A DNA stretch of 64,000 nt. Origin: Burkholderiales bacterium (GTDB lineage Bacteria > Pseudomonadota > Gammaproteobacteria > Burkholderiales > Burkholderiaceae_C). The translations under genes and the position numbers were made by a program. Every line of letters starts with the position of its first letter. Positions within the stretch are counted from its first letter, which is position 1. The stretch covers positions 1 to 64,000 of the forward strand of contig JAECRL010000009.1 of NCBI GenBank assembly GCA_016000265.1, given 5' to 3'. Below the pieces are notes generated by a model. It saw only the letters and a list, made by a program, of their open reading frames with translations. It was not told the origin of the DNA and searched no databases. Positions 57,582 to 64,000 of this stretch are shown here, in pieces.

Positions 57582-58484
57582 ATGCAGTTGCTCCCCTGGT
57601 CCCACCCCACCCGAGAAGGCTTCACCCTGCGAGGCTGGCACAGCGCCCCCAGCGGCAAACCGCTCCTGCATTTCCTGCACGGCAACGGCTTTTGCGGCCG
57701 CACATACGAGCCCTTCCTGCGCGAACTCAGCCCGCACTTCGACCTCTGGTTGAGCGACGCACAAGGTCACGGCGACAGCGACCACGGCGGCCGCTTCGTC
57801 GGCTGGAACCGCAGCGCCGACCTGGCCGTCGAGGCCCTGCGCACGCAGGGTCAGGCCTTCGCCCACGTGCCCCACCACGCCGCCGGGCACAGCTTCGGCG
57901 GCGTGCTCACCGGGCTCATCCTCGGCGAGCACCACAGCCTGTTTCGCAGCGCCGTCCTGCTCGACCCGGTCATCTTCACGCCCACCATGCTCATGGGCGC
58001 CTCCATGGCCCAGCTCACCGGCATGATCCAGCACACCCCGCTGGCTCGACAGGCCCGCGCCCGCCGCGACCACTGGCCCAGCCGCGACGAGGCGCGCGCC
58101 GCGCTCACCGGCCGCGGCACGTACAAAGGCTGGAGCGAAGCCGCCCTGGACGCCTTCCTCACCCACGCCCTGGCCGACGCGCCAGACGGCGTCCGCCTGA
58201 AGTGCCAGCCCAGCCGGGAGGCCGAGGTCTTCGGCTCCATGCCCGATCGCCTGTGGACGCTGCTGGGGCGCGTGCGCACCCCCACCCACGTGCTGCACGC
58301 CGAGCACACCTTCCCCTTCGTGAGCGAATCCGTTCAACGCTGGAGCCGGCAAAACGACGCCGTCTCGGCGCAACAGGTGCCGGGCGGACACTGCTTCATG
58401 CAGGAGCGGCCGGAAGCCGCGGCCCAGGCGGTGCTCAGCGCACTCACGCAAAGCCAGCCCGCAGAAATGAGCCCCCTTCCGTGA
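57582..58484 (+). CDS. Alpha/beta hydrolase
   Basis: 300 residues. Oxyanion loop LHGNGFCGRTY, nucleophile elbow GHSFGG (Ser about residue 107), acid and histidine in the last third (VLHAEHTFPF; PGGHCFM). Cytosolic. Lipase/esterase-type fold; the substrate is unknown. It diverges from the efflux regulator, so it may share that regulator. Confidence 0.85.
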   Translation: MQLLPWSHPTREGFTLRGWHSAPSGKPLLHFLHGNGFCGRTYEPFLRELSPHFDLWLSDAQGHGDSDHGGRFVGWNRSADLAVEALRTQGQAFAHVPHHAAGHSFGGVLTGLILGEHHSLFRSAVLLDPVIFTPTMLMGASMAQLTGMIQHTPLARQARARRDHWPSRDEARAALTGRGTYKGWSEAALDAFLTHALADAPDGVRLKCQPSREAEVFGSMPDRLWTLLGRVRTPTHVLHAEHTFPFVSESVQRWSRQNDAVSAQQVPGGHCFMQERPEAAAQAVLSALTQSQPAEMSPLP

Positions 58485-58521
58485 GCTGATCCACGGGTGC
58501 GCCAGGCCTGCTTGCGGCACG

Positions 58522-59013
58522 ATGACAGCCATGAACCTGCGCCTTGCCGCCCCCAGCCGATGCACACGCCGAGCGATCGCCACCCTGCTGTGCCTGGCGT
58601 TGCCCCTGAGCGGCTGCACCCTGCGCCCGCCCTGGGGCGCCCAAGAGGTGCAGGTCGACAGCGTCACCCTGGAGCCACAGCACACGGGCGGCGTCGGCGG
58701 CAGCCCGTTTTGCCTGCACCTGCGCCAGGCCCACACCTTCCTGGTGGGCTACAGCAACAACCAGCTCGAAGCCTGGGTGAGCGACGGCAGCTGCGCCAGC
58801 AAAGGCGCGCGCCGGGTGGTCGACACCGTGCGCCTGCACTGGCGCACCGAATGGCCCGAGGTCAACAACGCGCGCCAATGCATGGCCGCCGATGGCTGCA
58901 GCGTCACCGCGCACGACCTCGTCATCGGCCAGTTCGTGCAGTGCGCCACCGCCACGGCCCGCCAAGGCAACCAGACCGCCTTCGTCAGCAACGACACGAT
59001 CCGCTGCCCTTGA
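58522..59013 (+). CDS. Hypothetical lipoprotein
   Basis: 163 residues (or 160 from the ATG at 58531). An Arg-rich leader, hydrophobic core and lipobox LPLSGC (Cys about residue 32). The mature part (about 130 residues) has six cysteines, probably disulfide-bonded, and a beta-rich look; no named domain recognised. It lies 37 bp after the hydrolase gene on the same strand and probably ends in the envelope. Confidence 0.75.
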   Translation: MTAMNLRLAAPSRCTRRAIATLLCLALPLSGCTLRPPWGAQEVQVDSVTLEPQHTGGVGGSPFCLHLRQAHTFLVGYSNNQLEAWVSDGSCASKGARRVVDTVRLHWRTEWPEVNNARQCMAADGCSVTAHDLVIGQFVQCATATARQGNQTAFVSNDTIRCP

Positions 59014-59026
59014 TCCAGGCCCTCGA

Positions 59027-60166
59027 TCAATGCCCGTTGATGCGCTGACGCAGCGGGGTCTCGAACCACTTGAACGACAGCCCCGCCACCAGCCAGACGG
59101 CCAGGAAGGCCAGCACCAGCCCCAGCCAGAACGGGCCGCCACGCGCCTCCACGGCGCGTTGCATCGTGTACATCACGACCCCATGGAAAAGGTACATCCC
59201 ATAGGACACCTGCCCCATGTGGACGAGCCAGCGCTGATTGACCCAGGCCGCGACCCGCCCCCCCCGAGTCGACGCCGCGATGGTGATGAGCATCAGCGCC
59301 GCGATGATGAAAGGCTCGATCACGTAGCCCACGCCGTACTTGAACGCCGCGCTGTGCCCGTCCATCAGGGCGACGGCGTAGAGCAACGCCACCAGCGCCG
59401 GTCCCGCCAGCGGCAACTCGGTGAGGCGGGTCATCCAGGTCCGATGCGAGGCCGACTGCGCCAGCACCGCCACCAGGCAGCCCACCGCCAACTCGTCGGC
59501 GCGGGTGTCCAGCGCCCGATAAAGGTAATCCACCGACGCCCCCACGTGCAGCGTCAGGTACCAGCGCCAGCACCAAACCGCCACGATGATGGCGCACAGC
59601 GTCACCACCAAACTGCCCCCCCGGCGGAGCACGAACACCAGCAGCAAGGGCCACAAAAGGTAGAACTGCTCCTCCACGGCCAGCGACCAGCAATGCGCCA
59701 CGACATTGGATTCGGCCCCGGTGAACGCCTGGTAGTAATTCGTCACGTAGAAAATGGATGCGACGATCGCTTCCCAGGGAATGGGTTTGTCGCGCCACCA
59801 CAGTATCCCGATGACCACCGCGAGATACAGGTAAAAAGCCGGCATCAAGCGAGCCAGCCGCCGTCGATAAAACCCACCAAAACCCAGCCGACCCCGACTG
59901 GATATCTCAGCGAGAATCAATTTGGTGATCAGGAAACCCGAGAGCACGAAGAAAACCTTCACGCCCAGGCCGCTGAGCGAGCCCACCCAAGGCCCCAACA
60001 CCGGATGGCCCTCGACCGAGTGCCCGATCAGCACCAGGGCCACGGCCACGGCCCGCAGGAAATCCAGCCCCCCGATGCGGGTCGACGCCAACGCCGCCGA
60101 CAAACCCGCCTCCTGCGCAGGTGCGGGCATCGACACAGGCAATTCAGTGGGGGAAAGGGTGGACAT
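59027..60166 (-). CDS. Acyltransferase family 3 membrane protein (OafA/YrhL-like)
   Basis: 379 residues from the ATG at 60166. The catalytic segment FLRAVAVALVLIGHSVEGHP (active-site His) opens the domain, and about ten hydrophobic helices follow (for example VFFVLSGFLITKLIL, FYLLWPLLLVFVL). Such enzymes add acetyl or other acyl groups to LPS O-antigen, exopolysaccharide or other envelope glycans. The convergent lipoprotein and the two acetyltransferase-like genes on the other side suggest a surface-modification role. Confidence 0.9.
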   Translation of the reverse strand: MSTLSPTELPVSMPAPAQEAGLSAALASTRIGGLDFLRAVAVALVLIGHSVEGHPVLGPWVGSLSGLGVKVFFVLSGFLITKLILAEISSRGRLGFGGFYRRRLARLMPAFYLYLAVVIGILWWRDKPIPWEAIVASIFYVTNYYQAFTGAESNVVAHCWSLAVEEQFYLLWPLLLVFVLRRGGSLVVTLCAIIVAVWCWRWYLTLHVGASVDYLYRALDTRADELAVGCLVAVLAQSASHRTWMTRLTELPLAGPALVALLYAVALMDGHSAAFKYGVGYVIEPFIIAALMLITIAASTRGGRVAAWVNQRWLVHMGQVSYGMYLFHGVVMYTMQRAVEARGGPFWLGLVLAFLAVWLVAGLSFKWFETPLRQRINGH

Positions 60167-60432
60167 GAGGGCCTTGACAACAAAGCGAGCGCCAGCCGCG
60201 AGAAGCCGTGCGCCGCGGCCGCAGTCTAGCAAGCCCACCCAGCCCGCGGCGCCCCCCATCCACCCGCGCCCCCTGACCCGGGTGGCGTCACCCTGATCAA
60301 GGGCCTTCGCACCGGCTCCCACCCCCCTGTCGGGGCGGGCTGCGTGATATAAATGAAAGGCTTCACACACGGTGCTCATCAAAACAAGTCCGGCGCCGCA
60401 CCCGCGGCCAGCGAGCCGACCAGGAGAAGAAT

Positions 60433-61167
60433 TTGCGTGAAAAACTGAAAAATTGGGTGGCGCTGTACAAGGAAATCACCGGCCTGCCCCGTATTTCAAT
60501 CAACCTGATGCTGGCGGGCACCGCTGGAAACGACCCCTTTTTCCACAAAATCACGCAGCAATTTCACAAAAGCGCAAACAGCCGCCACCCCAAATTCCCC
60601 CTGATTCGACGCATGGAATTCGGGTTCGCCGTGTGCAAACTGCGTGAAGACGAGCGCCCCTACTCAGCCAGGCTGGACTCCGCAGCGCGGCGCAACCTGA
60701 AGAAGGCCGCGCGCCTGGGGTATCGCTTCGAGCGCATCGACTACAACGCGCACCTGGCCGACGTCACCCGCATCCACCAGTCCACCACGGTGCGACAAGG
60801 CCGCGACATGCCCACCGACCTCATCACCAAAGAGGCCGGCCCCCACAGCGACCCGCCCTCGCGCCACCCCCAGCACGACTACCCCTACTTCGGCATCTTC
60901 AAGGACGACCAACTCGTGGCCTACGCCTCGTGCATGGTCGCGGGAGAGCTCTGCGCGCTGCAAACCATCTACGGCCACGCCGACTTCCTCTCCGACGGTG
61001 TCGTGCCCTTGCTGATCGCCTCCATCGGGGACGACGTGCCCCAGCAGCACCCCGACGTCCTGTACTACGCCTACGACACCTACTACGGCGCCTCGGAAAC
61101 CATGAAGCGCTTCAAGCGCAAATTCCTGTTCTTCCCGCACCGCGTCACCTGGCTCCTGGGCAACTGA
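60433..61167 (+). CDS. Uncharacterised protein, GNAT/FemAB-like
   Basis: 244 residues. TTG start chosen because AGGAG (60422-60426) lies six bases upstream. I do not recognise it with certainty. The block SAARRNLKKAARLGYRFERI, then a long helix-rich part and FGIFKDDQLVAYASCMVAGE resemble the acyl-CoA or aminoacyl-transferase fold of GNAT/FemAB proteins. Its stop is one base before the next start, so the two genes are coupled. Confidence 0.6.
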   Translation: MREKLKNWVALYKEITGLPRISINLMLAGTAGNDPFFHKITQQFHKSANSRHPKFPLIRRMEFGFAVCKLREDERPYSARLDSAARRNLKKAARLGYRFERIDYNAHLADVTRIHQSTTVRQGRDMPTDLITKEAGPHSDPPSRHPQHDYPYFGIFKDDQLVAYASCMVAGELCALQTIYGHADFLSDGVVPLLIASIGDDVPQQHPDVLYYAYDTYYGASETMKRFKRKFLFFPHRVTWLLGN

Positions 61168-61168
61168 G

Positions 61169-61717
61169 ATGGACTACCTCCAACCCGCCAGCGCCGCCCA
61201 AGCGGCGCACACCGTTCGCCTCCAGATCCCCGACAAGCTGTCCTTCCAGCTCGTGTTCCGCCAGGAACGCAGCCAGCCGCTGGAGGTCAGCCCGGTGAGT
61301 GGCGTGAGCTTCCACTTCATCGACAGCTTGGGCGTGGGCCTGGCACAGTGGTCAGCGCTCAAGGGGCTGTTTGGCCTGGCCGGTGCACTCAAGGCGCTCG
61401 CCAAAGTCCAGCGCGGCCGCGTCTTCTACTTCGTCGCCGACGGGCCCCAGGTCCTGCACACCGGTTGGGTGTCCTCGTCCTTTTGCCGCTTCTATCGCGT
61501 CGAGCCGGGCGACGTCGTCATCGGCCCGATCTGGTCCGCGGAGGCCTCCCGCAGCCGTGGCGTGGGCGCCTACGGCACGCAAATGGCCATCAACGCCCTG
61601 CTCAAGAAGGGCGTGCGCGTGTTCTTCATCGACACAGCCAACGGCAACGTGCCCTGCTTGAAGATGATCGGCAAATGCGGCTTCGGCGCACCGGTGGCGA
61701 GCTACCTCCGGGACTGA
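61169..61717 (+). CDS. GNAT-like acetyltransferase
   Basis: 182 residues. The C-terminal half has the order expected for a GNAT: an acyl-CoA-binding-type turn (SRSRGVGAYGTQMAINALLK) followed by VFFIDTANGNVPCLKMIGKCGF, i.e. the N/S-x-x-x-x-K-x-x-x-x-C-G-F end. The N-terminal half is variable. It directly follows the gene above and is the last chromosomal gene before the tRNA remnant. Confidence 0.7.
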   Translation: MDYLQPASAAQAAHTVRLQIPDKLSFQLVFRQERSQPLEVSPVSGVSFHFIDSLGVGLAQWSALKGLFGLAGALKALAKVQRGRVFYFVADGPQVLHTGWVSSSFCRFYRVEPGDVVIGPIWSAEASRSRGVGAYGTQMAINALLKKGVRVFFIDTANGNVPCLKMIGKCGFGAPVASYLRD

Positions 61718-61770
61718 ATCCTGGACTGGCCGGTGGCCACGAGAGCCGCTTGCGGATTCACGCGGAAACG

Positions 61771-61803
61771 AAAAAGCCCAGTTCGAGAGAACTGGGCTTT
61801 CTT
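61771..61803. terminator. Hairpin terminator next to the tRNA-Thr remnant
   Basis: A perfect AAAAGCCCAGTTC / GAACTGGGCTTT(C) stem with loop GAGA, T-rich when read leftward. It probably ended the tRNA-Thr transcript and also stops the GNAT operon. Confidence 0.85.
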
Positions 61804-61808
61804 GTTTC

Positions 61809-61853
61809 TGGTGCCGGAGAAAGGAATCGAACCCTCGACCTTCTCATTACGAA
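61809..61853 (-). other. 3' fragment of tRNA-Thr(CGT): attachment site of an integrated element
   Basis: Read on the minus strand this gives the anticodon loop TTCGTAA (anticodon CGT), TGAGA, variable loop AGGTC, T-arm GAGGG-TTCGATT-CCTTT, acceptor strand CTCCGGC, A and CCA: positions 32-76 of a tRNA. On the 5' side the sequence stops matching at the anticodon stem (needs TCTCA; has other bases), and there is no D-arm or acceptor 5' strand. This is what a tRNA-specific integrase leaves at the far side of its element. Confidence 0.8.
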
Positions 61854-62010
61854 AGACCACCGCGGGAAATTCACCAACATTCGCCAGTGTTGATTTATCA
61901 TTGCGAATCAATCACTTAGGCTTTTTTTCTCGCTTTTTCGGGAAGCTGAGTGTTGATCTGAATTCGTCAAAATTGAGGGATTTAGTCTGTAAAAAGTCTG
62001 TACGTCGTCT

Positions 62011-62334
62011 GTGGGCCATGCGCGAGAACGGCCCCATCCGTTCTTGCTGAGGTCAGACAACGGCCTGGTGTTCACCAGCCGCAGCTACACGGCGCTGGTC
62101 AAGAGCTATGGCCTGCAGCAGGAGTTCATCACGCCGTACAGCCCGGAGCAAAACGGCATGGTTGAGCGCGTGATCAGAACGCTCAAAGACCAATGCGTGC
62201 ACCGCCACCGATTCGAGACCCTGCAGCACGCCAGCCGCGTGATAGCGGACTGGATCGGCTTTTACAACCACCGGCGCCCTCACCAGGCGCTGGGCATGAA
62301 GACCCCTGCTGAGGCTTATGCTTTAGCAGCCTGA
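62011..62334 (+). pseudogene. IS3-family transposase (OrfB), 5'-truncated
   Basis: 107 residues remaining, about the last third of an IS3 integrase-core transposase. The second catalytic Asp (LRSDNGLVF) and the catalytic Glu (SPEQNGMVERVIRTLK) are present, then FYNHRRPHQALGMKTPAEAY. The HTH part and the first Asp are missing. The sequence before about 62020 no longer matches, so no functional start remains. Confidence 0.88.
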
Positions 62335-62357
62335 CCTGTGCAGAAACCGCTGGGTCA
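62332..62357. repeat. Putative right terminal repeat of the IS3-family remnant
   Basis: Directly after the transposase end, the sequence that ends GGGTCA at 62357 reads TGACCCAGCGGTTTCTGCAC from the outside, the form expected for an IS3-type terminal repeat. No left partner is in the window. Confidence 0.45.
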
Positions 62358-62907
62358 ATACAGGGAACAGCAGGCGCCGCGTCCTGTAGGGGTACAGGTA
62401 GCGGTATCCGTACCGGATTCATCCCCTTACGGTAACGGTATGGGTATCAGTTACAGGAAGGGGAACAGCGAAGAAGACGCCACGGCTGCCTGTATCGGTA
62501 AAGGGTACAGGCTACCTGCAGAACCGCCAGTGTGGGAGGTTCGTTCCGCACGGCACAAGTGGGAGGTTGTCAGGACGCCCCGCAAGGCCGCACCCCTAGG
62601 CTTTGAAATCGAGAGGGCGCAGCCATCGACACCTTGGACTTGTGTCGATAACTGTACGAAACGGATGGGTGACAGGCGAATAGCACCGCACTCGTCAACT
62701 AGCAAGCAACGCGAACTACCCTGTACCAACGCGGAAGCGCGACTGCGCTGCTAAAGGCTACCTTAGTAGCTTGTCGCGATTGCGGGGGCTGCATCTCTAC
62801 AACCACAACGTCCATCCTGACCTCAAACCCAACAGGCCTCGTCAGTCTTCTGAGAAAAAACTTGCAGGCGTGGCGTGCTGGAAAGATGACGTCTCGTCAA
62901 CCTACAG
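62358..62907. other. 550-bp noncoding stretch with GGTA-rich degenerate repeats
   Basis: No convincing gene; the open frames here have no family signal. Bases 62,389-62,515 contain GGTA at least eight times (GGGGTACAGG, GCGGTATCCG, ACGGTAACGGTATGGGTATC, TCGGTAAAGGGTACAGG) and two copies of an ACAGGRA...GGGAACAG-like run. A short hairpin GCTAC-CTTA-GTAGC lies near 62,757-62,770. Purpose unknown; degraded DNA, an iteron-like array or an RNA are all possible. Confidence 0.4.
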
Positions 62908-63078
62908 ATGCAGCAGGATTTTTTAACATCTATACTACCTACACTGCGTGGAGATACAATCCGTGTAGCGCGATTTATACCTTATGCAAATCCTCATATA
63001 GTCACGTTAGCAGCTTGGCAACGACAGTCGCTTCGACTTGTACTCAACAATCAACAATGCGGAAAACAATATGATTAA
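62908..63078 (+). CDS. Possible small ORF upstream of and overlapping the ATPase
   Basis: 56 codons, ATG to TAA, in a frame whose last 8 bp overlap the ATPase start. The peptide (starts MQQDFLTSILPTLRGDTIRV, then PYANPHIVTLAAW and a basic end) has ordinary protein composition and the same AT-rich codon use as the ATPase. No good ribosome site and no family recognised. The frame is closed by a TGA only six codons above the ATG, so it is either a genuine small gene or the remnant of a larger one. Confidence 0.35.
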   Translation: MQQDFLTSILPTLRGDTIRVARFIPYANPHIVTLAAWQRQSLRLVLNNQQCGKQYD

Positions 63079-64000
63079 AATTGATGGGCTAGGGGTTAAA
63101 AATTTTCGCGCACTGAAAAATCTTGAGCTAGTCACACTAAAACCAATAAATATATTAGTAGGAAGAAACAGCGCAGGCAAAAGCACGTTTGCCCGCTTGC
63201 TGCCGCTACTCAAGCAGAGCTCCGAAAGAGCAAAAACTGCCCCCATACTGTGGTGGGGTCGACTCGTCGACTTCGGCATGTTTGAAGACGTGTACTCCAC
63301 AAACTCTACAGACGGACATATCGACGTTACCGTCCGATTCAACGTCGACGAGACCATTGTGCTGAATAGACGAGCGCTTTGGCGCGCTCATGACGCGCCT
63401 ATGTCTACAGCAAGCCCGATTGACGTCACGTTCCGCCTTGGAAAGGATGATGACGGTCGCACTGCATTGCGTGAACTGCATTTAAATGTATTTGGAATAG
63501 ATCTACTTTTGACAATTTCTGGAGGCGTCATCAGCACAGTGAGGGCCGATGGGCAGACAATTGAAATACCTCAAAACATAAAACTCGTCTGGACGCAAGG
63601 GAGTTTACTTCCCCTAATCAGGACTGTTAACATCACTCCCACCCAGCAATCGTCAGTCAGCGACGAGTCGCTATTCGCTCCTAGAAGAATATCCAGATTT
63701 GGCGTTCATGCTGCGAGAAGAGCAGTTGGTCATTTTGTCCACGGGAATACACAAGAAGATCGACTAGATGAGATCGTCGATCGACTGCCAATAGCGCCCA
63801 TATCCGAATTTCTCAAATTTTGCCAAAACCTTCCAAGCAGCACTGTCACTTGGAAGGCAACAATCGCTCAAACAACAGTGAAATCGGGGGCGCTTCGTCA
63901 ACTCCAGATCGCTGTGATTGTATACAAACTCGATCTCCTACTCTCTGTTCTTGACGAGGCTGCGCAGCGTCACCTGACATCCGTCAGCTATCTCGAACCG
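63071..64000 (+). CDS. AAA family ATPase (OLD/AAA_15-like), 3' end beyond the window
   Basis: 310 residues visible with no stop codon, so the gene is cut by the window edge. Start: ATG at 63071, weak GGA eight to ten bases before. Walker A GRNSAGKST lies at residues 31-39, after the typical entry MIKIDGLGVKNFRALKNLEL. It is followed by LLPLLKQSSERAKTAPILWWGRLVDFGMF-type sequence (key residues LLKQS, ILWWG, VDFG). This resembles ABC-type ATPases with a long insertion before Walker B, found in OLD nucleases, retron-associated ATPases and PtuA/GajA-like defence proteins. Walker B and any nuclease domain are not visible. Codon use is AT-rich, unlike the chromosome to the left. Confidence 0.8.
   Translation, partial: MIKIDGLGVKNFRALKNLELVTLKPINILVGRNSAGKSTFARLLPLLKQSSERAKTAPILWWGRLVDFGMFEDVYSTNSTDGHIDVTVRFNVDETIVLNRRALWRAHDAPMSTASPIDVTFRLGKDDDGRTALRELHLNVFGIDLLLTISGGVISTVRADGQTIEIPQNIKLVWTQGSLLPLIRTVNITPTQQSSVSDESLFAPRRISRFGVHAARRAVGHFVHGNTQEDRLDEIVDRLPIAPISEFLKFCQNLPSSTVTWKATIAQTTVKSGALRQLQIAVIVYKLDLLLSVLDEAAQRHLTSVSYLEP

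Larger units (their letters stand above)
61809..64000. mobile_element. Left end of a probable tRNA-integrated genomic island (continues beyond the window)
   Basis: From the tRNA-Thr remnant onward the sequence becomes visibly more AT-rich, codon use changes (many A/T third positions in the ATPase), and an IS fragment and a foreign-looking ATPase appear. The integrase gene and the intact tRNA-Thr(CGT) should lie at the right-hand end, outside the window. Confidence 0.6.

Noticed and set aside
62338..62754. 138-codon frame after the IS remnant
   Set aside because: Crosses the GGTA repeats, no ribosome site and no domain; probably chance.
62862..63074. 70-codon frame just before the ATPase
   Set aside because: Overlaps the better-composed 62908 frame and has Cys/Thr/Ser-rich, non-protein-like content.

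Overview
The window is a high-GC stretch of bacterial chromosome that most likely comes from a betaproteobacterium of the order Burkholderiales. Evidence: the holC-pepA/lptF-lptG arrangement, CysB-type and FabR/DesT-type regulators, a PEP-CTERM protein, and overall protein similarity as I recall these families. I cannot fix the family or genus. Genes are densely packed on both strands. The last 2.2 kb are clearly different: more AT-rich, with a broken tRNA and a broken insertion sequence.

1-9.5 kb holds a biofilm-adhesin locus of the Lap type. It has the 3' end of a giant repeat adhesin with a von Willebrand A domain and a type I secretion C-terminus, a degenerate GGDEF-EAL receptor (LapD-like), a periplasmic cysteine protease (LapG-like) and a TolC-family outer-membrane channel with an unusual extra C-terminal NTF2-like domain. 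9.5-24.5 kb carries a PhoX-like Tat protein, tRNA-Ser, an amino-acid binding protein, holC, pepA, the LPS-export permeases lptF and lptG, a CbiX-like chelatase with CysB, an enoyl-CoA hydratase, tRNA-Arg, and a copper module (copA diverging from copZ-cueR, with two recognisable MerR-type promoters), followed by an alpha/beta hydrolase and a minor pseudopilin. 24.6-33.2 kb has tRNA-Pro, hrpA, an amidase, N-acetylglutamate synthase, yggX and a polysaccharide deacetylase.

33.2-43.7 kb is a block of five enzymes of a computationally predicted peptide-modification system: circularly permuted ATP-grasp ligases, alpha-E proteins and transglutaminase-like proteins, in two minus-strand operons with a PEP-CTERM gene between them. 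44-52.4 kb has a chemoreceptor, an MliC-META lipoprotein, a FabR/DesT regulator diverging from a ferredoxin reductase-desaturase pair, a thioesterase, 6-phosphogluconolactonase and a thiolase. 52.5-61.7 kb has a TetR-MFP-RND efflux operon, a hydrolase, a lipoprotein, an acyltransferase and a pair of acetyltransferase-like genes.

At 61,809-61,853 lies the 3' part of a tRNA-Thr(CGT), cut off in the anticodon stem. This is the expected footprint of an element integrated into a tRNA gene. To its right are an IS3-family remnant, a GGTA-rich noncoding block, a possible 56-residue small ORF and the start of an AAA ATPase that runs off the end of the window. I read this as the left edge of a genomic island, possibly a defence island; most of it lies outside the window.
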